Source: an uncultured Clostridia bacterium
GTDB lineage: Bacteria > Bacillota > Clostridia > Oscillospirales > Ruminococcaceae
Direction of reading: 5' to 3'
NCBI GenBank assembly: GCA_938014915.1
Contig: CALLQQ010000103.1
Location: 1-21,578, forward strand
Length of the DNA stretch: 21,578 nucleotides
Shown here: in pieces, positions 1 to 8,700 of the stretch
Layout: the number at the start of each line of letters is the position of its first letter
How positions within the stretch are numbered: the stretch's first letter is position 1
Position numbers and translations under genes: made by a program
Notes under the pieces: model-generated
The model's input: the letters and a program-made list of their open reading frames with translations, nothing else
What the model was told of the DNA's origin: nothing
The model's database searches: none

Positions 1-146
1 TCATTCAAGATACACTTGAATGATTCCCTAACCTCGGGAGTAGCACATTCATTAGTAAAAATATTATAGTCATCGGTTAAGAATTTTTGAGAAATTAATG
101 CATCTTGCATCATTTCTTTATCTGCGAAGTTCTGGTTGTTGTGCAT
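1..146 (-). CDS. Spore coat protein, CotF-like (partial, C-terminus off the window)
   Basis: Only the first 48 residues are in the window. The gene starts at an ATG (146) and runs leftwards off position 1. The visible part contains MQDALISQKFLTDDYN, then NECATPEVRESF. This resembles the helical N-terminal part of clostridial CotF-family (Coat_F) spore coat proteins, which usually continue with an EEHQIQ-like segment. Its ribosome site (TAGGAGGAAA, about 151-160) contains the TAG stop of the upstream coat gene, so the two genes are probably translationally coupled. Expected role: a minor structural protein of the spore coat, made during sporulation. The family call rests on recalled sequence resemblance; the operon pairing is seen directly. 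Confidence 0.7.
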   Translation of the reverse strand, partial: MHNNQNFADKEMMQDALISQKFLTDDYNIFTNECATPEVRESFKCILN

Positions 147-157
147 TATATTTCCTC

Positions 158-343
158 CTAATTTAAATGGTTAAAAAGTTTCTGATAATGTTCTTGATGC
201 TTCATTGCGATTTGTTCGCACTTTTGCTTTAATTGAGGATCCGTGCATGACTGAGCATACATTTGATACTTCTTTATCATCGTTTGTTCTGACGATAGTT
301 GATCTTCAATTGCAGTCAACTCTTTAGATGTTAAATTTGCCAT
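158..343 (-). CDS. Small spore coat-like helical protein (61 aa)
   Basis: A 61-residue, Gln/Lys/Glu-rich, all-helical protein with no signal peptide or membrane segment. The sequence LTSKELTAIEDQLSSEQ, a central Cys-Thr-Asp-Pro-Gln turn and a His/Gln-rich end (KHQEHYQKLF) match the small ferritin-like helical-bundle proteins commonly encoded directly upstream of CotF-family genes in Clostridia and annotated as spore coat proteins. The start is fixed by a good ribosome site (GTAGGAGGAA, about 348-357) 6-7 nt before the ATG. It overlaps the ribosome site of the following CotF-like gene by its stop codon. A candidate forespore promoter lies upstream at 398-426. Exact function is unknown; a sporulation role is inferred from the neighbour. 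Confidence 0.7.
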   Translation of the reverse strand: MANLTSKELTAIEDQLSSEQTMIKKYQMYAQSCTDPQLKQKCEQIAMKHQEHYQKLFNHLN

Positions 344-397
344 TAGAATTCCTCCTACCTTTTATTTGTGTTCTTGCGCTCAGCAATTAACATTAGA

Positions 398-426
398 TAG
401 TATAAAGAACATCCGAAGAATTATAC
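398..426 (-). promoter_or_regulatory. Candidate sigma-G-type promoter for the coat gene pair
   Basis: On the minus strand GTATA (426-422) is followed after 17 nt by TATACTA (404-398). This resembles the Bacillus sigma-G consensus (GHATR, about 18 nt, CATWHTA), with 5/5 and 6/7 matches. It lies about 55 nt upstream of the 61-aa coat gene. An alternative vegetative reading is TTGAAG-18-TATAAT, in which the -10 is the TATAAT at about 425-420 and the -35 lies inside the mreB terminator stem. The AT-rich context makes chance matches possible. Confidence 0.4.
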
Positions 427-435
427 CAATAAAAT

Positions 436-470
436 CAAAAAAACTTCAACCATAATCTGGCTGAAGTTTT
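436..470 (-). terminator. Intrinsic terminator of mreB
   Basis: Read on the minus strand, AACTTCAGCC pairs with GGTTGAAGTT (10 bp, one G-T pair) around a 7-nt loop and is followed by a run of seven T. It sits about 25 nt beyond the mreB stop codon. Confidence 0.85.
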
Positions 471-494
471 AATTCGTAATCCTTAGTATGTGCA

Positions 495-1526
495 TCACTT
501 ATATTTATATTGTGAGATCATCTCAAATCCATCACGCAATTCGCCAATCTTATTGAAGGCGACGCTTGTTCCTCTAACGACGCATTCAATTGGATTTTCT
601 GCAATATTACATGGCGCATTAATCTCTCTTTCAATATAGCGATCAAGCCCATTTAGCAATGCACCGCCGCCAGTTAGTGTGATGCCCGTATCATAAATAT
701 CACCGACAAGTTCGGGCGGTGTTTGCTCCATTACCGACCTAATAGCGGCTACAATTTCCGACACTACGGGCTTCAATGCTCGTGCTACTTCAATATCGGT
801 AATTTCAACTTGGCTTGGCAGTCCTTCAATTAAATGCCGCCCTCTCACGACCATCTTTTTCTTGCCAACAGCATCGTAAACGTTTGCAATTTTCATCTTC
901 GCTTGCTCAGCAGTCTTTTCACCAATGGTAATTTTATGTTTGTTGTTAATGTATTTAATCAATGCCTCATCAAACTTGTTTCCCGCTATGCGAATGGATT
1001 TAGCTGCGACAATACCACTCATAGATATAACTGCAACATCTGTCGTTCCGCCGCCGATGTCGACTATCATATTTCCACGTGCCTCCGAAATATCTTTTCC
1101 CGTTCCTAATAATGCGGCGATAGGCTCCTCTATTAAATAGACTTTTCTTGCTCCGGCACTCCTTGCCGCCTCGAACACTGCTCTTGATTCTACATCGGTA
1201 ATGAAGGATGGCACACATATAATAACTCGTGGTTTGAATAGGAAATTGCCGCACACTTTGCGCAAAAAATCATGTATCATGCTTTGCGTCATATCGCTAT
1301 CCGAAATTACGCCATTTTTAAGCGGACGAATTGCGACAATATATTCCGGTGTTCTCCCTATCATTCGATATGCAGCCTCGCCAACTTCCATAACTTGGTG
1401 GGTGCGTTTGTTATATGCAACAACGGAGGGTTCGTCTAATACGACACCTTTTTTCCCGACAGTTATTATGATGTTAGCCGTTCCCAAATCAATGCCTATA
1501 TCCATGGAAAACAATTTATTCACCAC
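495..1526 (-). CDS. mreB: Rod-shape-determining protein MreB/Mbl
   Basis: A 343-residue bacterial actin homologue, the usual family length. It forms membrane-associated ATP-dependent filaments that guide the elongation machinery for sidewall peptidoglycan. Visible signatures are the phosphate-1 loop GIDLGTANIII (11-21), the VPSFITDVESRA segment (105-116), the phosphate-2 loop DIGGGTTDVAV (156-166) and the adenosine-binding TGGGALLNGL (285-294). The start is a GTG at 1526, preceded 7 nt upstream by AAGG; a second GTG follows immediately. It is a single-gene unit, with its own promoter (1547-1575) and terminator (436-470), and no mreC/mreD neighbours. It could therefore be the Mbl- or MreBH-type paralogue rather than the mreBCD copy. 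The family is certain, the paralogue is not. Confidence 0.95.
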   Translation of the reverse strand: MVNKLFSMDIGIDLGTANIIITVGKKGVVLDEPSVVAYNKRTHQVMEVGEAAYRMIGRTPEYIVAIRPLKNGVISDSDMTQSMIHDFLRKVCGNFLFKPRVIICVPSFITDVESRAVFEAARSAGARKVYLIEEPIAALLGTGKDISEARGNMIVDIGGGTTDVAVISMSGIVAAKSIRIAGNKFDEALIKYINNKHKITIGEKTAEQAKMKIANVYDAVGKKKMVVRGRHLIEGLPSQVEITDIEVARALKPVVSEIVAAIRSVMEQTPPELVGDIYDTGITLTGGGALLNGLDRYIEREINAPCNIAENPIECVVRGTSVAFNKIGELRDGFEMISQYKYK

Positions 1527-1546
1527 TTTTCTACCTTATAGTTAAT

Positions 1547-1575
1547 ATTGTAACACATTGTTTAGCACCGTGCAA
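1547..1575 (-). promoter_or_regulatory. Promoter of mreB
   Basis: On the minus strand TTGCAC (1575-1570), 17 nt, then TACAAT (1552-1547), with an extended -10 TG at the correct place (TGTTACAAT). The start point would be about 1540, giving a very short leader before the GTG start at 1526. The -35 match is weak. Confidence 0.55.
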
Positions 1576-1681
1576 GTAATTTCTTGTTAATCGTTAGTTT
1601 TCCTCCGATTAAGTATATGTGCGGAATTGGAACAGATAATATAACGAAATTATCATGCTTAAAAAGGGGGATTTTAAAAAG

Positions 1682-2032
1682 ATGAAAAAGCTCTTCTACC
1701 CAGTATTGGGGGTTATAGCTGGTTTATTCAATGGTCTTTTCGGTTCATCGGGTGGAATCGTCGCCGTAGAATTCTTAAAAAAAGGCGGCGCTGAGCCGAA
1801 AAAGGCACACGCAACTTCAATCTCAATAATACTCGCATTAAGTATTGTGAGTGCCGTGACATACCATCTTAAAGGGCATCTAGATATTTCTTTGGCGCTC
1901 CCCTATATCCCCGGCGGATTAGTCGGTGCAATAGTCGGCGCCTTATTCCTAAAGAACATTCCGAATAGCTTACTTCGGCGGATATTCGGTGTCGTCATAA
2001 TAATTGCCGCCTTGCGAATGTTAATGAAATAA
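1682..2032 (+). CDS. TauE/SafE family permease, half-size subunit 1
   Basis: A 116-residue, strongly hydrophobic protein with about four membrane segments. The Gly-rich motif GLFNGLFGSSGGIVAVEFL near the N-terminus and a conserved Gly-rich third segment (PGGLVGAIVGALFL) are hallmarks of the TauE/SafE (sulfite exporter/permease, PF01925) family. Typical members are about 250 residues with two homologous halves; this one holds only one half, and its partner follows at once. The start chosen is the ATG at 1682, preceded by AAAAAGGGGG (1661-1670). An upstream in-frame ATG at 1655 lies before that site and would add nine residues. Probable role: export or import of a small sulfur or organic anion across the cytoplasmic membrane. 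The substrate cannot be told from sequence. Confidence 0.8.
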   Translation: MKKLFYPVLGVIAGLFNGLFGSSGGIVAVEFLKKGGAEPKKAHATSISIILALSIVSAVTYHLKGHLDISLALPYIPGGLVGAIVGALFLKNIPNSLLRRIFGVVIIIAALRMLMK

Positions 2033-2044
2033 GGAGAGTGTAAA

Positions 2045-2434
2045 TTGAGCCAATTTCTAATTGCTACCATCGTCGCATTTTTTACGGGAATATTCGCTTC
2101 ATTAGGTCTTGGGGGCGGGTTTATACTAATTATTTATCTAACGGTTTTTGCTAATATGAGTCAAATCGGCGCACAAGGAATTAACCTGATTTTCTTTATT
2201 CCGATAGCATTATTATCAATAATAATGCATCACAGAAACAAGCTTATTGACTGGAAACACGTGCCGATATGTTGCATTTTTGGGATTATCGGCGCTATTT
2301 TAGGCACATTGCTTGCGCTCAAGTTAAATTCTAAAACGCTGACAACTTTATTTGCTCTCCTATTAATCTATGTTGGATTGAAAGAAGTATTCCACCGTGG
2401 CGGCGATAAAAAAAAGATTAAATCTAAAGATTAG
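2045..2434 (+). CDS. TauE/SafE family permease, half-size subunit 2
   Basis: A 129-residue membrane protein with about four hydrophobic segments and a Lys-rich cytoplasmic tail. GIFASLGLGGGFILIIYL matches the N-terminal TauE/SafE Gly motif, and its general layout parallels the preceding gene (a His-rich loop, then a Gly-rich segment GIIGAILGTLLAL). The start is TTG, set by TAAGGAGAG, whose TAA is the stop codon of the first half. The two are therefore almost certainly co-translated and would assemble as a heterodimer equal to one normal permease. The last 11 nt overlap the convergent ruvX gene. No transcription terminator is evident between them. Confidence 0.8.
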   Translation: MSQFLIATIVAFFTGIFASLGLGGGFILIIYLTVFANMSQIGAQGINLIFFIPIALLSIIMHHRNKLIDWKHVPICCIFGIIGAILGTLLALKLNSKTLTTLFALLLIYVGLKEVFHRGGDKKKIKSKD

Positions 2435-2861
2435 AATTCTTCTCCTTGATGTTCTTTCTATACGCAAGGTAGCTTTCTAAAATAATTGTCGCTGCCACCG
2501 CATCGATTATTTCCTTGCGCTTTTTACCACGTGTGTTAGTGATGTTTAAATAGTTTGTTGCCGATACTGTTGTTTGCCGCTCATCCCATAAATGCACGGG
2601 AATATCTATCTTTTCTTCAAGCCTTTTTGCGAATTCGGCGCATTTTTGCGCACGCTCGCCCTCGCTCCCGTCCATATTTATCGGGTGACCTACAACAACT
2701 TCTTTAACGTCGAATTCCTTTACTGCATGAGCCACTTGCAATACGCAAGTATCGAAATCTTTTTCATTTATTACTCCTACTGGTGATGCCATGAATTCAA
2801 GTCTATCGCATACTGCAAGTCCAGTCCGTGCATCACCAAAGTCTACTGCCATTATTTTCAT
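2424..2861 (-). CDS. ruvX: YqgF/RuvX-type putative pre-16S rRNA nuclease / Holliday junction resolvase
   Basis: A 145-residue RNase H-fold nuclease of the YqgF family, implicated in 5' processing of 16S pre-rRNA and earlier annotated as a Holliday junction resolvase. Family signatures are VDFGDARTGLAV at the N-terminus (catalytic Asp7), VVGHPINMDGSEG in the middle, LWDERQTTVSA (Glu94) and DAVAATIIL (Asp120), so the acidic triad is intact. The start chosen is the ATG at 2861, because AAAGGAA lies 7 nt upstream. The in-frame ATG at 2876 overlaps that ribosome site and would add five residues. It is the last gene of the pyrimidine transcript, 28 nt after the phosphatase gene. Its 3' end overlaps the convergent TauE/SafE gene by 11 nt. 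Confidence 0.92.
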   Translation of the reverse strand: MKIMAVDFGDARTGLAVCDRLEFMASPVGVINEKDFDTCVLQVAHAVKEFDVKEVVVGHPINMDGSEGERAQKCAEFAKRLEEKIDIPVHLWDERQTTVSATNYLNITNTRGKKRKEIIDAVAATIILESYLAYRKNIKEKNSNL

Positions 2862-2889
2862 AGCTATTCCTTTCATTAAAACAGATTAT

Positions 2890-3543
2890 CTACTTCCACC
2901 ATGTCTGGTTTGCCATCGTAGAAGATTCTTCATCTAAATGCTGCGAATCGTCCTTGAATACAATATGAGGATTTAATTCATCGTCGAATTCAACACAACT
3001 GATAGCGGTGTTATCGCTCCAGCCCATCTCATCAAGTTTCTCAATAGGATAGCCGCTCGCATAGCAAAGGAAATTGCGTATCGCACAACCATGCGAAACA
3101 ACGCCGATTATCTTGCCACGGTTGCCATCCGCAATTTTCGTGACTGTATCCCTCATTCGAGCATAGACTTCACGCATGGATTCGCCGTCTTCTATATCGA
3201 ATTCATAATGCTTACCTTCCCACAATTTATATTCTTCAGGGTATAGTTTGGGTAAATCCTCCCATAACTTGCCCTCGAATAGTCCACCATTTATCTCTTT
3301 TAATCCCTCATGCGTATTTATGGGCAAATCGTGATAGTAATTCACCGCCTTAGCCGTTTCAATTGTGCGTATTAGCGGGCTGCAATAAATAACTTCGAAC
3401 GGTATTTCCTTGCATCTTTCTTTGAGATATTCTAGTTGCTTATACCCTTTTTCGGTTAGTTCTGAATTCGTATGTCCCTGAAAAAATCCTCCTACATTAC
3501 CTGCCGCCTCCGCATGCCTTATTAAATAAACTGTTGTTTTCAA
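2890..3543 (-). CDS. Histidine phosphatase family protein (phosphoglycerate mutase-like)
   Basis: A 217-residue member of the histidine phosphatase superfamily (GpmB/CobC/PhoE-like). Signature residues are the phosphohistidine motif LIRHAE (His10), Arg59 in SPLIRTIETA, Glu83 in LKEINGGLFEG and the second catalytic His151 in VVSHG. It should hydrolyse a small phosphorylated metabolite in the cytoplasm; the substrate is not predictable. The start is a TTG at 3543, just after the pyrD stop, set by GGAGGG encoded in the last pyrD codons. A GTG at 3558 in the same frame would overlap pyrD and swallow that ribosome site, so it is less likely. Coupling to pyrD suggests a nucleotide-linked dephosphorylation, but this is inference. 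Confidence 0.85.
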   Translation of the reverse strand: MKTTVYLIRHAEAAGNVGGFFQGHTNSELTEKGYKQLEYLKERCKEIPFEVIYCSPLIRTIETAKAVNYYHDLPINTHEGLKEINGGLFEGKLWEDLPKLYPEEYKLWEGKHYEFDIEDGESMREVYARMRDTVTKIADGNRGKIIGVVSHGCAIRNFLCYASGYPIEKLDEMGWSDNTAISCVEFDDELNPHIVFKDDSQHLDEESSTMANQTWWK

Positions 3544-3545
3544 AT

Positions 3546-4466
3546 TTAGTCCCTCCACGGTTTAACTGTACCAACTATCTCGTCAATAGAATTAATTTCG
3601 TTATCGATCAAATACTTTTCTATTCCGTCAATTATCTCAATGGGCGCTAGAGGATTCGCAAATAAAATTGCTCCCACCTGTACTGCACTCGCCCCTGCCA
3701 TCATCATTTCAATCGCATCTTCCCATGTTGCAATTCCGCCCATGCCAACAACGGGAATATTCACCGAATTCGCCACTTGCCATACCATTCGCAGTGCAAT
3801 CGGGAATACTGCCGGCCCCGATAATCCGCCGACATTGTTACGCAGAATTGGTCGTCTAGTATTTATATCTATTCGCATTCCCAGCAATGTGTTAATTAGC
3901 GATATTGCATCGGCGCCCTCAGCCTCGACGGATTTTGCTATTGAAGTAATATCCGTTACATTCGGCGATAGTTTTACCATGAGCGGTTTATTTGTCGCTT
4001 TACGAACTGCCCTAGTTATTCCTGCTGCGCCATCGCACGAAACACCGAATGCTACTCCGCCCTCTTTAACATTAGGGCATGAGATATTGAGTTCTATCAT
4101 ATCAACAATTGTGTTTTCAAGCCTTTTGACCGCCTCCACGGTTTCTTCAACCGTACTACCTGCAATATTTGCAATTATGGTGGTATCTTTATCTTTAAGA
4201 TAGCTTAACTCATGTTCAATGAAATAATCTACCCCTGGATTCTGCAAGCCGATGGAATTGAGCACTCCCGACGGTGTTTCTGCAATTCTAGGCGGCGGAT
4301 TCCCATCCCTTCGGTAGAGGGTAGTCCCCTTGCACGATATTCCGCCAAGCCGCGAAATCGGATAAAGACTTTCATATTCCTTACCGAATCCATATACACC
4401 CGATGCGGGGATTACGGGATTTTTAAATTTTACTCCTGCTATATCAACGCACAGATTCGGCTTCAT
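3546..4466 (-). CDS. pyrD: Dihydroorotate dehydrogenase, class 1B catalytic subunit
   Basis: A 306-residue FMN-dependent TIM-barrel enzyme oxidising dihydroorotate to orotate, the fourth step of UMP synthesis. It works with the FeS/FAD subunit PyrK, which passes electrons to NAD+. Seen in the sequence: IPASGVYGFG and the FMN-contacting CKGTT (Lys46) at the N-terminus, LNISCPNVKEGG with catalytic Cys130 (Cys is diagnostic of class 1; class 2 has Ser), LSPNVTDI, and the late glycine motif VVGMGGI. It begins with ATG in an ATGA overlap with the pyrK stop and has GAGGTGAT as ribosome site inside pyrK. Such an overlap is common for subunits made in equal amounts. Confidence 0.97.
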   Translation of the reverse strand: MKPNLCVDIAGVKFKNPVIPASGVYGFGKEYESLYPISRLGGISCKGTTLYRRDGNPPPRIAETPSGVLNSIGLQNPGVDYFIEHELSYLKDKDTTIIANIAGSTVEETVEAVKRLENTIVDMIELNISCPNVKEGGVAFGVSCDGAAGITRAVRKATNKPLMVKLSPNVTDITSIAKSVEAEGADAISLINTLLGMRIDINTRRPILRNNVGGLSGPAVFPIALRMVWQVANSVNIPVVGMGGIATWEDAIEMMMAGASAVQVGAILFANPLAPIEIIDGIEKYLIDNEINSIDEIVGTVKPWRD

Positions 4467-5233
4467 AGAATCACCTCATCACTTTCATAAACTGGGCCGT
4501 CTTTACATACATGTGTGAGGTGTTCCTCACCGTCCTTAACTGACTTGCAAGCGCAACCAAGGCAGGCACCAACTCCGCAGCCCATGCGTTCTTCTAACGA
4601 AACCTGGCAGCGAATACCATGTTCTTTTGCAATTTCTATCACGGCGGCAAGCATCGCACGTGGGCCGCAAGCATAGATAATATCTGGCTTTTCTCCCTCT
4701 AGATATTTCTTCAATGGCTCGGTAACAAATCCATGATGCCCAGTTGTTCCGTCCTCCGTGCATACTTTGACTGTTGAACCGTTTTTGGCAAAATCATAGG
4801 ATAGCATGACTTTATCAGCAGTGCGGAATCCTATAATGGCGTGAGCATTTTCACCATAGAGCCTTGATAGTTCTAACATTGGGGGAGTGCCGACTCCGCC
4901 GCCGATTAAAACGGCTTTACTACCCGATGGCAGTATCTCGAATCCGTTCCCAAGCGGCGCCATGATGTCAATTTCATCGCCAATTTCCAATGTGGCAATC
5001 TGCTGAGTTCCCTTGCCCCTTATTTCAAATACAATTCGTATTTCCCCATCTTCGCTATAAATTTCGCAAATAGAGATAGGGCGGCGCAGGAAAAAACCAT
5101 CAGCCTTTATATGAACGAATTGACCGGGAGTTGCAATATCTGCAACTTCGGGACAGTGAATTCTCATATCGTAAATATCTTTTGCAATTAGCTTTTTATC
5201 CGTTATTTTAAATGTTCCACAAGTATAGTTCAT
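4463..5233 (-). CDS. pyrK: Dihydroorotate dehydrogenase B electron transfer subunit
   Basis: A 256-residue FAD and [2Fe-2S] protein that forms the PyrD2-PyrK2 complex and makes dihydroorotate oxidation NAD+-dependent. It belongs to the ferredoxin reductase-like family. Visible features are the FAD-binding RRPIS (50-54), the nucleotide-binding LIGGGVGTPPM (109-119), YACGPRAML and the C-terminal cluster ligands Cys219, Cys224, Cys227 and Cys243 (C-x4-C-x2-C-x15-C). Its presence, rather than a quinone-linked class 2 enzyme, fits a fermenting anaerobe. The ribosome site GGAAGGAT precedes the ATG by about 5 nt. It lies 19 nt after the membrane protein gene. Confidence 0.96.
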   Translation of the reverse strand: MNYTCGTFKITDKKLIAKDIYDMRIHCPEVADIATPGQFVHIKADGFFLRRPISICEIYSEDGEIRIVFEIRGKGTQQIATLEIGDEIDIMAPLGNGFEILPSGSKAVLIGGGVGTPPMLELSRLYGENAHAIIGFRTADKVMLSYDFAKNGSTVKVCTEDGTTGHHGFVTEPLKKYLEGEKPDIIYACGPRAMLAAVIEIAKEHGIRCQVSLEERMGCGVGACLGCACKSVKDGEEHLTHVCKDGPVYESDEVIL

Positions 5234-5252
5234 GTCTTATCCTTCCCACAGT

Positions 5253-5756
5253 CTATTCATATTCAATGCGCTTAATCTGCTTTTTTCTAATCCTTATCAT
5301 GATGATAATTGCAATGACACACAATATTAGGAAGAACGGCGGTGAAGAATTCCCCCCATTTACGGTGGCAAGTATCTTAAAGAAGATATCGAACATCATT
5401 ATGACGATTATCAAGCGAATTTCGTTCAACGTGGCGATGATAATATCATAGAATTTCTGCGCATTATCTTTGCTAGCATCGAATCTTGACGCAAATATAT
5501 TCGGGAAAAATCCGGCTATTATTGATAGTGCCGTTATAATCATGGCAATTATTATAGGTATGATTAAAATCCTTTTATTTGCGAATTTTAGCACACATCC
5601 TGTATGATTTGTCAGTATTGGTACTTCTTTGGGCAAGTCCTTCATCGTATTAATAAACACAGCCCATAGCACAAATAGAACCGCCAATGTCGCAATATCG
5701 ATAATTATATGCGCCAATTTATAGGCACGACGTACCTCGTATTTTCCTATCTTCAT
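5253..5756 (-). CDS. Membrane protein, DUF1648-like, inside the pyr operon
   Basis: A 167-residue integral membrane protein with four predicted segments (about 15-37, 62-84, 112-131 and 140-156) and a Lys/Arg-rich C-terminus. After the first segment the sequence LPKEVPILTNHTG has the shape of the DUF1648 motif (a short extracytoplasmic loop seen in SdpI-like and other small membrane proteins). The match is partial because the usual His-Phe-Asn is replaced by Leu-Thr-Asn. Function is unknown. It is placed between carB (18 nt gap) and pyrK (19 nt gap) on the same strand and is surely co-transcribed with them. Its ribosome site (GGCGGTG) is weaker than those of its neighbours, suggesting lower output. 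A role in uracil/orotate traffic is only a guess from location. Confidence 0.65.
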   Translation of the reverse strand: MKIGKYEVRRAYKLAHIIIDIATLAVLFVLWAVFINTMKDLPKEVPILTNHTGCVLKFANKRILIIPIIIAMIITALSIIAGFFPNIFASRFDASKDNAQKFYDIIIATLNEIRLIIVIMMFDIFFKILATVNGGNSSPPFFLILCVIAIIIMIRIRKKQIKRIEYE

Positions 5757-5774
5757 ATTACACCGCCAATCAAT

Positions 5775-8700
5775 CTAAATCTTGGTAATATCAATTAACT
5801 CCACATCTTTGATGGTTTTATCCATAGCTAGGCAATTAGCAAGGGCATTCGCCGTATCAAGTGATGTTAGGCAAGCAATTGACCGCTCTACCGTCTTTCT
5901 GCGTATTTTGACGCTATCAAGGGCGGGCTTCCTGCCTGTTTCGGATGTAGAAATTACATAATCAATTTTGCCACTTTCAAGCAGTGTCATTGCATTCGGC
6001 TCATCGTCGGCAAGCCTCTTAGCTAGGCTCGCTGCAATCATGTTGCGATTAAGCACAGATGCTGTTCCGCTCGTCGCATAGATGTCAAATCCCATTCTAG
6101 AGAATTTATCTGCTACTTCGATAATTTCCTTTTTATCGCTATCACGAACGGAAATTAATACGCCGCCGCTCTTTTTCATATTATATCCCGCTGCGACCAG
6201 TCCCTTTAATAATGCCTCGTCAAATGTTTTTGCAATGCCCAATGTTTCGCCCGTCGATTTCATTTCGGGGCCTAGATGAGTATCAACATCATGTAACTTT
6301 TCAAAGCTAAATACCGGCACTTTAACCGCAACATAATCACCTTCGGGATAGAGTCCACATTCGTACCCCTGATCCGCAAGTGAATGTCCAAGCATCATTT
6401 TAGTTGCAATGTCGACCATTGGCACGCCTGTCACCTTGCTAATATAGGGGACTGTCCTTGAAGAGCGGGGATTTACTTCAATTACATATACTTCATCATT
6501 ATAAACTACATACTGGATGTTTACAAGTCCTACAACGTCTAATGCTTTTGCCAGTCTCTCAGTATAATCAACAATTACACCTTTAATTTTTTCGCTCAAA
6601 GTCTGCGCTGGGTATACCGATATTGAATCGCCGGAATGCACACCAGCCCTCTCGATATGTTCCATTATACCAGGAATTAGGAAGTCTTTACCGTCACAAA
6701 TAGCATCAACTTCAACCTCTATACCCATGATGTATTTATCAATTAGGACGGGATTTTCTAGCTCGACACGTGTTATGATGTCCATGTATTCAACAACATC
6801 TTTATCGGCATGTGCAATAATCATGTTCTGACCGCCAAGCACATATGATGGTCGCAGTAGAACTGGATAACCAAGCCTAGATGCGACTTTTACAGCTTCC
6901 TTTGTTGTATATACTGTATCGCCTTCAGGTCGTGGAATCCTGCACCTCTCAAGCAATTCGTCAAAGCGCTCTCTATCTTCGGCGGCATCGATATTTTCAG
7001 CACTCGTTCCTAGAATACGCACGCCCATATCGTCAAGATATCTTGTTAGTTTAATCGCCGTTTGCCCGCCGAATTGCACCACAACGCCGTATGGCTTTTC
7101 TGTTTCGATAATTGCCTCGACGTCCTCTTTCGTTAATGGATCAAAGTAAAGTCTATCCCCAGTATCAAAGTCTGTCGAAACTGTTTCAGGGTTATTATTG
7201 ACAATTACCGCCTCATATCCTGCATCTTTGAGCGCCCACACACAGTGGACTGAGCAATAGTCGAATTCTATTCCCTGCCCTATTCGGATTGGGCCTGAAC
7301 CGAATACGATAACTTTTCTTTTATTAGAATTCTGCCTATCGATAAACTGTTTTGCTTCATTCTCCTCATCGAATGTTGAGTAGAAATATGGCGTCTGCGC
7401 TGCGAATTCGGCGGCGCAAGTATCGACAGTTTTAAATACTGCCGTCCTTTTATTAGGAATCTTCTGCCCTGAAATTCGCTCTATCGTGCTATCAAGATAG
7501 CTGAACTGCTTCGCCATCTCATATTTGTCGCTAGTTAATTCACCATCGGCAAGCATCTTTTCTACATCGGCAAGGTTCTTTAATTTTGATAGGAACCATT
7601 TATCTATCATCGTTATACCATGTATTTTATCAATGCTAACTCCCCGTTTTATAGCCTCGAACACGACGAATGAACGCTCATCATCTATGGAGTGTAGCAG
7701 CTGCTCAATCTCATTATCACTCTTTTTAGATAGCTTTTTAAGACTCATTGTATCAAGCCCTAATTCTAGAGAACGCACCGCTTTCATCAATGCCTGCTCG
7801 AAATTCGCCCCAATGCTCATAATCTCGCCCGTTGCTTTCATCTGAGTGCCGAGCGTTCTCTTCGCATACACGAATTTATCGAATGGCCAGCGTGGGAATT
7901 TCACCACTACATAATCAAGTGCCGGCTCAAAACACGCATATGTCTTGCCCGTTACTGCATTTAGAATTTCATCTAGTGAGTAACCAATTGCTATCTTTGT
8001 CGCTACTTTAGCAATTGGGTACCCTGTCGCCTTAGAGGCAAGTGCCGACGAACGTGAAACACGTGGATTAACTTCAATAATTGCATATTCCATTGTAGTT
8101 GGGTGTAGGGCGAATTGGCAATTACAGCCGCCCTCTACCTCTAGTTCGGATACTATATTGAGTGACGCCGTCCTTAGCATTTGCACTTCTTTATCAGTTA
8201 ATGTTACCGACGGCGCAACAACAATCGAATCGCCCGTATGTACTCCAACGGGGTCGAAATTCTCCATTGAACATACGGTAATGGCATTGTTCTTGCTATC
8301 TCTGATTACTTCAAATTCGATTTCTTTCCATCCGGATATGCACTTCTCAACAAGAATTTGCGTGATCGGGGATAGGCGCAGTCCATTCGTGGCAATTTCA
8401 CGCAGCTGTGCCTCATCATATGCAATTCCTCCGCCGGATCCGCCAAGTGTATATGCTGGGCGGATAATCACTGGATAGTCTATAACTTCTGAAAAGGCGA
8501 GCGCATCTTCAACTGTATTAACGACTTTTGAAGGAATGCACGGCTGCCCGATTTTCTCCATTGTATCTTTGAATGCTTGCCTATCCTCTGCCTTATGAAT
8601 CGTTTCGGGATTAGCTCCAAGGAGCTTGACATTATGTTCTTCTAGGAATCCCTCATTAGCTAGCTGCATTGAAAGTGTTAGCCCGGTTTGACCACCTAGG

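Noticed and set aside
3640..4203. A 187-codon open frame on the plus strand opposite pyrD
   Set aside because: It is fully inside pyrD, has no ribosome site, and its composition is the mirror of the conserved gene.
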